Origin: Cladorhizidae sp. MBARI D1340-BT2
Lineage: Eukaryota; Porifera; Demospongiae; Poecilosclerida; Cladorhizidae
Assembly: GCA_028752905.1 (NCBI GenBank)
Contig: JAQNBH010000013.1
Coordinates: 24,744,549 to 24,808,548, forward strand
DNA: 64,000 nucleotides
Reading direction: 5' to 3'
The position numbers were made by a program, and so were the translations under genes. The notes below the pieces were generated by a model that saw only the letters and a list, made by a program, of their open reading frames with translations, was not told the DNA's origin and did no database searches. Shown piece by piece: positions 44,714-54,828 of this stretch (the first letter of the stretch is position 1; each line of letters opens with the position of its first letter).

Positions 44714-44751
44714 CCCACGCGCTGACCACGTCATAGCTTATGGTAAAGGTA

Positions 44752-44862
44752 TAGTAAACCAGAGTCGGTTTCCTCACATGTAGTAAACCAGAGTCAGTTC
44801 CTCGCATGTAGTAAACTAGAGTCAGTTTCCTCACATGTAGTAAACTAGAGTCAGTAAAGGGA
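44752..44862 (+). repeat. ~29-bp tandem repeat, 4 copies
   Basis: Unit GTAAACCAGAGTCAGTTTCC plus TCACATGTA, with A/G and C/T variants. Confidence 0.9.
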
Positions 44863-45001
44863 TTCTATTGACTTGACATGCGCAATTTCTCATCCGGTCA
44901 CCTAAGAAACTTTACAGCATTGTTCGGTTATTGAAGCTCCTGCAGCTACTAACCTACTTTGCAATCGGTCCGTTCTCTAATCAGCAGGAAGAAATATCAA
45001 T

Positions 45002-48000
45002 ATGGCTTACGCTCTATTAGTTCTTCTGTCTTCCTTCAGTAAGTTGTATTCAGATCTGATGTACGCTAGGTTCTTTAAACTCTCGCCTGAGATAAATAGC
45101 TGATGGTGTTAAGACAATAATATATGAGCTAGGCTGAAGCAAACACTGAAGAATATTTGTCTCAGCATTACTTTTATATTCTGTAAACCTTGCTGGTATT
45201 TATTTGTTCAGCATTTCACTAATGTCACCTTGACTTGTTTTGGTCGAGAAAAATTGGAGGTTAACGACCCTGTTCTACCCAGGAGGAGAAAAACTCCAGT
45301 TAGACTAAGCACTGGCAGTGGTGAAGTGTATCATCCAACTGAACCTAAGGATCTGTTTAGGCAGCATTACTTTGAATGTCTTGATTTTATTATAGCATTC
45401 ATAAAAGAACGGTTTGATCAGCCTAGCTATCACACTCTGACTAAACTTGAGAACCTCCTTCTGAAATCTGCAAGGGGAGTGGACTATAGCGACGAGTTCA
45501 AGTTTATCATGGAATTTACCACGATGACTTCAATGAGTCTAGTCTAACTATATACCCATTTACAACTTTAACAGCAATGGGAACCACCAGAAGAGAGCAT
45601 TCTCTCTCTGACATCATAAAGTACTTGAAGACTCTTTCTCCTGTCCAGCAAAGTTTCATGTCTGAGGTATGTACTTTAGTTAAATTGCTTTTAGTTACTG
45701 CTGCAACCAATGCCGTGAGTGAAAGAAGTGCTTCAGGGTTGCGTCGAGTCAAGATATATATTTGTGTTCAACAATGAGCCAACAACGCCTCAATAATTTA
45801 ATGGTAATTCATGTACACAAGGAGAAGACCAATGAACTTAAACTTGAAATCATGCCTTAATGAGTTTGCTGCAGAAAGTGAGCACAGAATTGGTATATAT
45901 CTTCGGACAATTTAAAACAATTTAATTATGTCATACATTGTCATGTAAGTGAAGTTCCTAAGAAAATTCTACTCAATATGTAGTGTACTCTATAGGGCCC
46001 AAAACGTAGCCAAGTTCAAATTCAAGCAATTTTGCTATATATCTCAGAGATTGTAAAAAGTGGGAACCTCCCCCCAGCCCCCCCTACACTTGAATATACC
46101 CTGCAGTCTGCCAATTAGGTACACATTTTCCCTTCCCTCCCCCCCAATCCCTCTATATCCTGCAAAGCCCTGCAGATGATATTAGCGATTAATATATATT
46201 TCGGAATCAAACATCTTCCCCCCCCCCCCCCCCCCCCTAACAAAAATTTCTGTATGAATCCTGCTGTAGCTCCAAAAGGAGTGCTATTAGGTAGAGTATA
46301 AGTTGGGTGTGTCTAGTTCCAGTAGCAAGTAAAGCCATTCCCATTGTGGGTGTGTCTTAGTTGCCGTACAGGTTCAGATTTGCTTCCTACGGGCCTGTTG
46401 TACAAACTGGTAATGATGAACAATGCAGGCAGACATATATGGTAATGGACCCCCTTACCATATGATTGTGGTCTGAGGCCACCCTACTAGCTTGTGACAT
46501 TGTAAAAGAGCCTTGTGGTTTGGGATGTTAGGGGTGTGAGAATGCTGCTGGAAATTAGAGGACGGATCACATTAGTTACAATCCCTCATCCAACTGCCCT
46601 TTTTTAGTACTAGTAATATCAGTTGAGGTCCCCTAATTAAGTGCAAGCTCACCACATATCCCGCCAGCTATTAACCCCATCTAAAGAAATCACAAAGGAT
46701 CTAAACCTTAACTTCAAATTCCTCTTAAAACCTCTCCTCTTCCTTCTAATTCCACCTCTAACTTTACCAGCCGATCTCTTAAGCTGCTTTCTTTCAATGT
46801 CTGCAGTCTTTTATATAAATTAGAAGAGCTATCTCTACTTATCTTCCTGACCTTGTTTGTGTGAATGAGACTTAGCTCTCACCAGACATTGAGATTTCTT
46901 TACCTAATTTTCAACTTTATCGCCTAGATACATGGTGGTGGTGTTGCTATTTATGTACACTCTTCTTTACATGCTGTTCCTTTGAACCTCCATAATAGCT
47001 TTGAACTTCTTCTTCTCTCAGTCAAAGTGTACAAGAATTTACTTTTACATTTGGAGCTTTTTATAGACCTTCTTCTTTAAATGATGTATCCCTTCTTTTG
47101 GACACTCTAAGCGCTCTTTCTCATAATGTGTTCTCTGGCTTGATCCTTACTGGAGACTTTAACATCAATGTTGATGTGTCCTCCTACTCATCTCTGCCTC
47201 AATCTCTTCAACTTTCTACACTCTCTGATTTATCTCCTTCAAGCAACTCGTGTCCTCTCCCACACACACCTCTCATTCTGGTTTGTCCTCGATCATAGAC
47301 CTTGTCTTTGTTCCAAATCATGTTCAAACTTCCTCTTTGGTTCTTCCACCTGTATCCTCCTGACATAACAGTATCTTAACGGAAATCACCTTTCCTCCCT
47401 TCCCATTAGAAAGTGTACCAAGCGTAAAATATAGTTGTATCATCTCGCTGACTTTGGCAGAGCTGCCTACCTACTTTCCTCCTTTCCCTGGAATCACCCT
47501 TTCTTCAGACCTTGATTCCTCCTGGAAAGTTTGAAAATTGATTTTCAGAAGTCATCAGCTTGTGTGTCCCCTCTGAATTTATCTCACCCTCTTCTTGCCA
47601 TCCTTGGATTGATAATAGCCTTCGACAACAAATTAAAAAAAAAAGTCAGAATCTTTTCTTACGTGCTAAAAAACTAGATTCACCTGCTCTTTATCTGGCT
47701 TATCGCTCATTTAGAAACATCATTTCATCTACTATTAAAAAAAAAAATGCATCTTCTTCCAGTCTCTATCATCCTTTCCTTCCAAAACATTTTGGTCTTT
47801 TGTTCGTTCCACAAGAAAAAGACCATTTCCTGTACATACTCATGGTAACACGTTTTCCTCTAGCTGTGATAAGGCTGAAATTCCTGAAATTCTAATAATT
47901 TTTTCTCTGAATTCTTCAATTCATGCTATCCTCCAATTGTATCTTATCCTCTTCCTTTCCAGACTTCCCAACCATTCTGTCCTCCAGACTCTCTCTGTAC

Positions 48001-51000
48001 TGACTCTGATGTTATTGGCCTGATTTCTCATTTACATTTCTTCAACAGCCTCTGGCCTGATTTGATCTCCTATAAAGTGCTTAAATCTACATGCCTATCC
48101 ATAGTTGCTCCACTTAGATATATCTTTAACTTTCCTGTCTCAAGGATGTCTTCCAGTTGATTAGAAAATTTATAATTTATATCAATGGAATGTGTAACAT
48201 GCATTTGTCTGTCTCATCTAAGCTTATTCTCTACACCGATGATATCCTTCTTTTTCATCCCATCAATTCTCATTTTGATTCTTCTCTTTCAGAATGACCT
48301 AAACTGTATCTCTGCCTGGCTTGCTTCCCAATATATCAAATACATGCTTAATTCTTATAAGAAATCTCTTCTTACTAAGTCTCTGCCACTTCTGTATCTC
48401 TGGTTCTCCAATTCAGTTCGTGAGACTGAGTTCAAGTACCTGGGAATCCTCTTTTCTTCATCTCTATACTGGAACAAACACATCTCTTCCAAGACCTCTA
48501 AATTACTTGGTCTTCGCTACCTTCTACTGCTATTCAGACACTTCTACTCTTCTTTGCCTGTACATTTCAGGGGGTAGGAAGCAATTTTAAAGTGGTAAGG
48601 CCATTCGAAGCAATGGTCCAAACGCTGATGGTTGTAGTTCCAGTTTGGGAGTGAGTAAAGGGAGGTATATATTGTATGTACTTAATTGTAACTATATATA
48701 ATAATCATAACAAAAAAAGTATTACCATTTCTTATTATAAATTGCTGGTGTCATATCACTGTGTAAGAACTCCTCACCCCTAGCAATTTAAAAGAGCCAT
48801 CAACCTGGACACATCAGCATCAACTCAACTTAAATTATTTTCTCTCTTACCAACTGTGTATAATAATAATGTATTATATAATTTATAGTTGTGTGTTGTA
48901 TTATTTCCTTAAAAAATTAAATTAGTGCCAAATAATTGTGTAAAGGAACAGTAAAAGATTGATAGAATTATTAATTCATAGTGATCGAGTTCTATAGGTC
49001 ACTGGGTTTGAATGTGCCAAAAATTGATAAGCGATGTTCACTTTCAGAAACAAAATCATTGGCAACTGAAATTAAGTCCAACCTATCAGTCGCATCTTTA
49101 TGAATGTGCAAAATCATGAGATGATTTAATCGGACTTCAGCCATGGTGGACCTCAAATTTTTATTCTCCTTAAAGCACTGACAGCGTTTGATGCAGGCAT
49201 AACTAAAAGTAACATTAGCAATTTACAAACTTCAGATAGCAATTCACGTTCAGCAGGTGAAGCGGTCTTTAAATGGTCAATGACGTCATTTAATAGTACA
49301 ACCTCATCTGAGCAGAAAATTGTTGATACAATTTCAAGTTGGGTTTTCAATAACTGACCATTGAAGTCTTGCTCTTGGTTGCTCACATCTGCAGTCTCAT
49401 CTGCCATGATAGTGTAGAATGGAGCTGCATGCAGGGAGGCTGCTATTTTACGAAGAACCTTCAGAGCCATGACTTTTAGCATCTCGTTTTGGATTTCAGC
49501 AGAGGTGTATTTATTTGCTCTGCGCTTTAGCCTCTTTTGTCATATATCCACGAAGCCTAAACAATTGAATAAAGTCGGAGTCAGATTCATCGCCACGACC
49601 ACGCAGTGGCAAAGATTGTCTAGCCAAGAACACAACATTAGATAGAAATTTGAGTAAGCACTGCCGCTTTTCCTTCATTTCCCGAGCATGAAGGGAGGAA
49701 AGACTCTCACCAATTTTCGGACATGACTGGGGGAGAGTAATGACTCTCAAAATAGCATCCTTATGACAATTGCTAGCTTCATGGGCAGAAAATCTTAGAG
49801 AAGCATCCTTCCAGTTCGTATATCCAGTTGATATAATTATTATATGCAGTCTCAATAGTTGCGACAGAAAAAAGCCGTTTTTCTTTGTAAGCCTTCACAC
49901 AAATATAACAGAAGACTGAATCATGGCCCTCATCATAATGAAGCCATGTCCAGCGTGTAAACCATTGTGGCTGGAAAGATCTTTTAACAATATTCTTTTT
50001 TCCAAACTCACGCTTTGGAAAACTGAAAGATGGTTGATGTGGCTTCTCACCAATAGAGGGAATGGGTAAGTCCTTGGAGAGTGACATGTCGTCTCAATGA
50101 TGACTTCGAAAACAAAGCTAACACTAAGTGACTTTCAGCAGGCTATATAGCTGCACAAACTATTAGCGAGCATGCTTTAGGCTCAGGCAACCCTTTACCT
50201 TCCCAATCATTGGAAGGTAAAGGGTTCACCACGCCAGACTAGATTTAGGCATGCGCAGTTCTCCACCAATGCGCTCTCAGAAAGTGGTAAGGCCATGGCC
50301 TCACCAGTTGCACCGCTTCCTACGCCCTTGCATTTCTCTTATCTGTCATCATCTGGAGTACTGTTCTTTCCTCTGGGACCCTCAATCATCCCATCTTTCT
50401 TCTCATCTTGAGAGAATGCATGTAAATTATGTAGTAAATAACGGTCCTCAGACTACACTTCTCTTCTCACTAAGCTTCATCTTCCATCTCTATCCTCTCA
50501 CTGCCATAATGCTAAACTTATCTTTTTCTTCAAACTTATTCACAATAACATAGATTTTCCTTCAAGACTCCCACCATGCCAACCAACTTCCTACTACAAC
50601 CTCTGATTCTTTTTCAGTAATTGTCTGCTAATCTCATACAGAATATAATCTGCTTACCTTTCATTTCATGCCAACTGCATAACTATTAAGGTGTTTTTTA
50701 ACTGTTCAGGTATATATGTGTGTATATATATATATATTATGCTATACTATTTCCTAATAGTAGTTCATGAGTATTATTTGTGTGGTTTCAATACATATAC
50801 TTGGCAAGTTCTTGAAGTGTTAATTACTCAATATTATGATCTCCCCTGGTAGATAGTCCTAATCACTTCCAAGTATTATTAATTTTCATCATCCCTTTAC
50901 ACTTTAATTGTATTTTTTATATTCACAGTGATTGTGGCAGCTGAGCATGTGACATGCTATCCTGAAGTACATTGTGTGGAGGGTGTTCCTGTAAGGGCCA

Positions 51001-54000
51001 CCATCAAAAATTGTTGTAACTATAACTCTGAGCCATTTGGTTACCTGGCATATACTATTCCTGGACAGGAGGGTTGCAAATCCTGCCCTTTAGGTAAGAG
51101 CAAAGTGGTTTGAAGTTGGTATCTATGGGAGGATGGTTGTAGTTTAGCTACATCAGAAAACTTGTCATTAGCATTCTTCCTTTCTATTTTCTCACTGATG
51201 TAATTAATTAAAGCCATGCCAAATATAATAATAGCGCTGCTTATTTAAATCACTTGCTACTCACAGTAAGACATCTTATTAACGGGACATTATCTTAACA
51301 AAGGAAGGGTGTTGAAGAAAGGGAAAAACTGCTATGAAACACAAACTAGGAATTGTATAGTGCCGAAGCACTCTCTACATTGTGTTAAGCTGCATTTCAA
51401 AATGGGTGAAAGATATATTATACCTCAACAAAAATTCTTGTTTGGTTCTTAACAGCATAAATTATGTTAGATAATCTAGCATGCCTCAAATCCTTTGCAA
51501 AAGTACAACTGGCAGACCCCCCAAAAATATAAAATTATAATTAAACTTGTGAATCAAATACAAAATGTAACAAATAGTAATCAAATGCCCCAAAAGGAGC
51601 ATTAAAATGCCACCAACTTGTGCCAGAAGAAAAGAAGATTTCTTTGCTGTAAGCTGAGCAAAGCTTCTGTGGGAAGATAGGAGATGGAGCTTGCCTTCTC
51701 AGTGTGCTGTCAAATCCTGTGGCTTAGATCTTCGAGGAAAGTCAGTGGCTGTATCCTGACGCTCCTGATGCTATTTATTGCTACTTGTGTTCTATCTTTA
51801 TCATGTCACCAAATCCCCATTAAGCCAAAAGACCAAGCAATAATGCATACAACAATGGAGTTATAAGATGCTACCCACCACTCCATGCCTTATCCTGCTC
51901 ACTATGTCTCTCCCTGTCTAGATGCTACCCACCACTCCATGCCTTATCCTGCTCACTATGTCTCTCCCTGCCTAGATGCTACCCACCACTCCATGCCTTA
52001 TCCTGCTCACAATAAAAAATATCAATCTGTTTGCTTGACACAAACCACCCAACACATCTAAATATGGCTGCTTATTCACTCATAATCTGGACTCCACTAG
52101 AAGAAGGCGCTAGGCAACCATTTAATGGTATTGTCCCTTGGCTATGTTCAGTAGAAAAACATAAATGTGATCCTTCTTGCAATAAGTCTCGGGTGGTCAA
52201 TGTCATTTATGCAAAATGATGCAATAGAATTTTATAGGTTTGGTATATCAACTATTATAAACAAGGGAACTAAGCCTGTAGTTAGGATCAGCTTAATATT
52301 GCCTAAAAAATATAAATTAATTAAAATAACCAAAAAAACTCGTAGAAGGTAAGATTCAGCTTAGAAGAACTTATGTAGATAGCTTTGATTTTATCTCATG
52401 CCAGTTAGTTTGGTCGTAGGGCAGTTGCTGAGTCTTCAGTGTTAGCTCTTAGTTCCTCGTCTTTGCTAGCCAACCAAAAAGAACAGTAAAAAGCTAACGC
52501 TGAAATAAAATCTTTACCTAGGTAAGAGTACACAAGTGGCAAAAGTTAGGGTAGAGATCTGGATCTAGCTACAATACTGTATATATATATATATGCTTTA
52601 GCTACAGTACTGTATATGCTTTAGCACACACATTACTGTATATATGCTTTGATTGATTGATGGGTATTGCCTGAAATTTCTTGAATGGCATTCTTAAAGA
52701 GTATACAAGAATGGTCTGGCCGCTGGGCAGCTACTCTGAAGAGCCTCAACTTCAAATCATGACCACTAAAATTTTTATTTATTTATTTATTTAATATATC
52801 ATCATTATCACTATTATTATTATTATTTATTTTTTATTAAAGAAGTTTATTACTAATTGTAGGGGAAGCAAACATAAATACCAAGTTCATTAACACCTAA
52901 TTAATACATGCTAGTCAATTACAAAAATACCAAAATAATAAATAATAACTAATTAACAATAAATACATAAATAAATAACAACTTCCAACCGACCGACCCC
53001 AAAACAGACAAGGCACTCCCCCTCTGGACTGCCACTGAGAGACGCTGAAGCACAGGCATTCACCTCCCCAGTTCTTTGCCTTATCTTGAGGCTGAGCTCA
53101 TTCAGGAAAGCTATCGACCTGTTCCTGATGACCCCAATGACTCGATTGCCACAGACACAAAAAAGTGGCAAGGATCTAGGCTGGTATACTTGGCCACTTT
53201 TTTCTCCTCAGCCATAGCAGCCACAGCTCCAGCACCACTCACTGGTGCACCCCAATATGACTGGGAAAACGTATCTGGACAGGTTGCATCTCATACCAGT
53301 TGCTTGCCATTCTTCCATGGCACCATGGTTACCCCATCAGGTCTTTTCCCGTCAGAACGAAAGAGACCCGATGGTTCCATCCTGGAAGGGGCACCAGCAG
53401 ATGACAATGCCTGGAAGATGATGTCGTTCATGGCGCTATGGCGGTAGAAATGTCCTTTACTCCTCTTGTAGCTAAGACTGTGCATAGCAAGGCGATCCAC
53501 TTCTGTTCCACAGTGCTGGCAGTTATGGGGGCAACACAAAGTAGAGCCCAAGCGGAGAACCACGGCTACCTTGATGGTATCATCATCCATCCTCAAACCC
53601 AGGGACGAGATAGGGAGGGCATTTAGCCATGCACTGGATTCTTTCTCCGAAACGGCCAAAAGCCAAAATAATAAATAATAACTAATTAACAATAAATACA
53701 TAAATAAATAACTAAATAAATAACTAAAGTTCAACTCATGCTGGGCCTTCGGTTTATAGCTTCCTGCAGCAAAATCTTAATCATGCTTTATCCTCTATGC
53801 GAACCATTCAACAACTGTTCATTCTGAGTATAAAACAATGAATGAGGGTGAGTTTAGGTTTGATGACTTAGTTGTCCACTTATCTCAGCACAAAGCACCT
53901 AAGGTAGTAACAGTTGGTGAGGATGCAGCATGTGCCGTTGCAGGGGTACAATATGATAGCGAAGCTAATCGATGTGTTGCCTTGGTAATGATCGTGCTAG

Positions 54001-54828
54001 GGCAAGCCAGCCTTTCTCTTCTGAGACTACAAAATGTGAGCAGGAGAGTAAAGATGTAGAAGGAGCAATGCCTATTGTGAGGACAGACATTAAGCTTGGT
54101 GAAATCGTTTATGCAAGGTGGGAAGTGGAGTATAGAGAAGGTGCTTCAATTTTCCAAGGACAAGAATATAACCATAAGTGGTATTCAAGCAAAGTGAGAT
54201 GAGGCATCTATACAAATCTATAGAGCAGCATATATACATATCCTATCTCCACGGGAAAAAGAGCATCAGGTATGTGCAATGAAGTACAAGTCAATGTTCA
54301 TTGCTACTGCGGTTGTCCAGATTATGGTACTATGTGATGGTGATGTGGGGGACATTTTCATGTCAAATGTATCTAGACACCTGTTTAGTTAAATTGAGAG
54401 TCAAATATAACTTGGTGCTATAAAAACTGTGAATGTTAAACTTATTCTTAGTAACCGTCATAGATATTTTTGAAAATTGGGCTATTGCATTGCATGTATT
54501 GTGACTAGTGACCTATTACACTTGATTGTTTGAGCACTAAAAGTAATTTCATGCAGCAACAGCAGCAGCTACAACTATACAAGTCACACAAGAAACCACT
54601 ACTGGAACAGAAGGCTCCACTGCAGCAGCTACAACCATAGAAGGCACTGAAGAAACTACTACTGGAACAGGTGACAATGAAAACACCGGAAGTGGAGATG
54701 CTGCTTCAATCTGCCAGGCAGGATGCATTGCAGGTGCTATAATAGCCTGTGTTATGTTAGCTGCTGCTGCTGTAGCAGTCGGAGTTACCATTATAACTTA
54801 TTCTATAAAACAAACTTGTACTGTTTAA
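45002..54828 (+). CDS. Predicted type I single-pass membrane protein (3 exons, 157 aa)
   Basis: Exons 45002-45038, 50929-51093 and 54557-54828 join in phase (1 and 1) with consensus GTAAGT and GTAAGAG donors and CAG acceptors. Residues 1-18 (MAYALLVLLSSFMIVAAE) look like a signal peptide. Residues 19-67 are a small ectodomain with six cysteines (CYPEVHC, NCCNYN, GCKSCP) in no family I recognise. Residues 69-110 are a Thr/Glu-rich stalk built from two copies of ATTI.(V/G)T(Q/E)ETTTGTG/E, likely O-glycosylated. Residues about 117-149 (GAIIACVMLAAAAVAVGVTI) form a transmembrane helix flanked by Cys, then a short tail KQTCTV. Inference: cell-surface protein. More exons could lie between exons 2 and 3. 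Introns are filled with transposons. Confidence 0.6.
45225..45850 (+). pseudogene. hAT transposase C-terminal fragment (hATC)
   Basis: A + frame containing EPKDLFRQHYFECLDFIIAF and IKERFDQPSYHTLTKLENLL, then, after a stop, LSPVQQSFMSEVCTLVKLLL and ATNAVSERSASGLRRVK. This is the characteristic C-terminal dimerisation region of DUF4371-type hAT transposases. It sits inside intron 1 of the membrane-protein gene, 190 bp after its exon 1. Different lineage from the 40.9-42.8 kb copy, closer to the 48.6-50.3 kb element. Confidence 0.75.
45851..46645. other. Spacer with poly-C tract
   Basis: Holds C-rich tracts at 46,068-46,085 and 46,220-46,237. A palindromic GGTAATGGACCCCCTTACC at about 46,440-46,459 resembles the end of the 43,537 element. 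No gene. Confidence 0.5.
46646..48567 (+). pseudogene. Decayed CR1/L2-like LINE, 5' and central part
   Basis: Broken + frames align with LINE-B: FNVCSLLYKLEELS and ISLPNFQLYR (endonuclease), FGAFYRPSSLNDVSLLLDTL and ILTGDFNIN, LYLAYRSFRNIISSTIK before the RT, a degraded SKLIFYTDDILLF-like catalytic box near 48,220-48,255, and TEFKYLGILFSSSLYWNKHI. Many stops and frameshifts mark it as old. It continues at 50,331 after an inserted hAT element. Confidence 0.75.
49150..50087 (-). pseudogene. hAT transposase, TTF zinc finger + DUF4371 + hATC, internally deleted
   Basis: Starts MSLSKDLPIPSIGEKPHQPS. A TTF-type finger follows (WFTRWTWLHYDEGHDSVFCYIC), then NWKDASLRFSAHEASNCHKD and LPLRGRGDESDSDFIQLFRL of DUF4371, and IMADETADVSNQEQ with the catalytic-region Asp. 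The protein then jumps to LLSEVCKLLMLLLVMPASNA and ALRRIKI, the hATC end, so most of the RNase-H core is deleted. One frameshift near 49,850 and one stop near 49,490 break it. A hairpin with the ACCCTTTACC motif lies between the start and the right end of the element. Confidence 0.85.
50189..50226. repeat. Inverted repeat with the ACCCTTTACC motif
   Basis: AACCCTTTACCTTCC and its perfect inverse, 8-bp loop. Inside the hAT element, close to its right end. Matches the terminal motif of the MITE family. Confidence 0.7.
50331..50620 (+). pseudogene. Decayed CR1/L2-like LINE, C-terminal part
   Basis: Frame ISLICHHLEYCSFLWDPQSS followed by shifted frames resembling the LINE-B tail (HLEDCSFLWDPQSAHLS at 63,370). 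Continues the LINE broken at 48,567. Confidence 0.75.
50929..51093 (+). CDS. Membrane-protein exon 2 (Cys-rich ectodomain)
   Basis: Acceptor ATATTCACAG, donor TTAG|GTAAGAG. Encodes residues 13-67: the end of the signal peptide and a six-cysteine domain. No homology recognised. Confidence 0.6.
51867..52012 (+). repeat. 54-55-bp tandem repeat, ~2.7 copies
   Basis: Unit GATGCTACCCACCACTCCAT plus GCCTTATCCTGCTCAC and TATGTCTCTCCCTG. Nearly identical copies. Confidence 0.92.
52013..52929. other. Spacer with no confident gene
   Basis: AT-rich with short TATA runs near 52,580 and (ATT)n at about 52,810-52,840. Short open frames only; nothing recognised. Confidence 0.5.
52930..53714 (-). mobile_element. 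LINE-C 3' fragment bounded by perfect 50-bp direct repeats
   Basis: The 50 bp at 52,930-52,979 (starts CCAAAATAATAAATAATAAC) recur without mismatch at 53,665-53,714. Between them lies a minus-strand fragment of a non-LTR retrotransposon. This looks like a long target-site duplication around a 5'-truncated insertion. Confidence 0.75.
52980..53664 (-). pseudogene. LINE-C C-terminal domain fragment
   Basis: Minus translation: SAWLNALPISSLGLRMDDDT, a finger-like CCPHNCQHCGTEVDRLAMH, FYRHSAMNDIIFQALSSAGA, SDGKRPDGVTMVPWKNGKQL, then VWDATCPDTF. It ends in a shifted frame with QRLSVAVQRG. I know this order from C-terminal regions of animal LINE-derived RT proteins. RPDG followed by WDATC has the spacing of a PD-(D/E)XK nuclease, which is only an inference. 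One frameshift near the end. Confidence 0.6.
53838..54205 (+). pseudogene. Possible transposase fragment (unassigned)
   Basis: Frame with FDDLVVHLSQHKAPKVVTVG, EDAACAVAGVQYDSEANRCV, shifting near 53,975 to EQESKDVEGAMPIV and LGEIVYARWEVEYR. 'V..GEDA......VQYD...NRCVGF' resembles a motif I associate with P-element/THAP9-like RNase-H domains, but the match is weak. It lies in intron 2 of the membrane-protein gene. Confidence 0.3.
54557..54828 (+). CDS. Membrane-protein exon 3 (Thr-rich stalk, TM helix, stop)
   Basis: Acceptor TTCATGCAG. Encodes residues 68-157 and TAA at 54,826-54,828. The Thr-rich duplication, the hydrophobic helix and the short cytoplasmic tail are all in this exon. Confidence 0.65.

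Larger units (their letters stand above)
48568..50330 (-). mobile_element. hAT element (TTF finger/DUF4371) inserted in the LINE
   Basis: Ends are inverted repeats CAGGGGGTAGGAAGC (left) and CAAGGGCGTAGGAAGC (right, inverted), with a second shared block GTGGTAAGGCCAT just inside. CATTT flanks both ends (48,563-48,567 and 50,331-50,335), suggesting a 5-bp target duplication. The LINE reading frame continues across if the element is removed. It encodes a minus-strand transposase. Confidence 0.8.

Noticed and set aside
53838..54205. Extra exon of the membrane-protein gene
   Set aside because: The frame is broken, resembles a transposase fragment, and does not fit the phase between exons 2 and 3.
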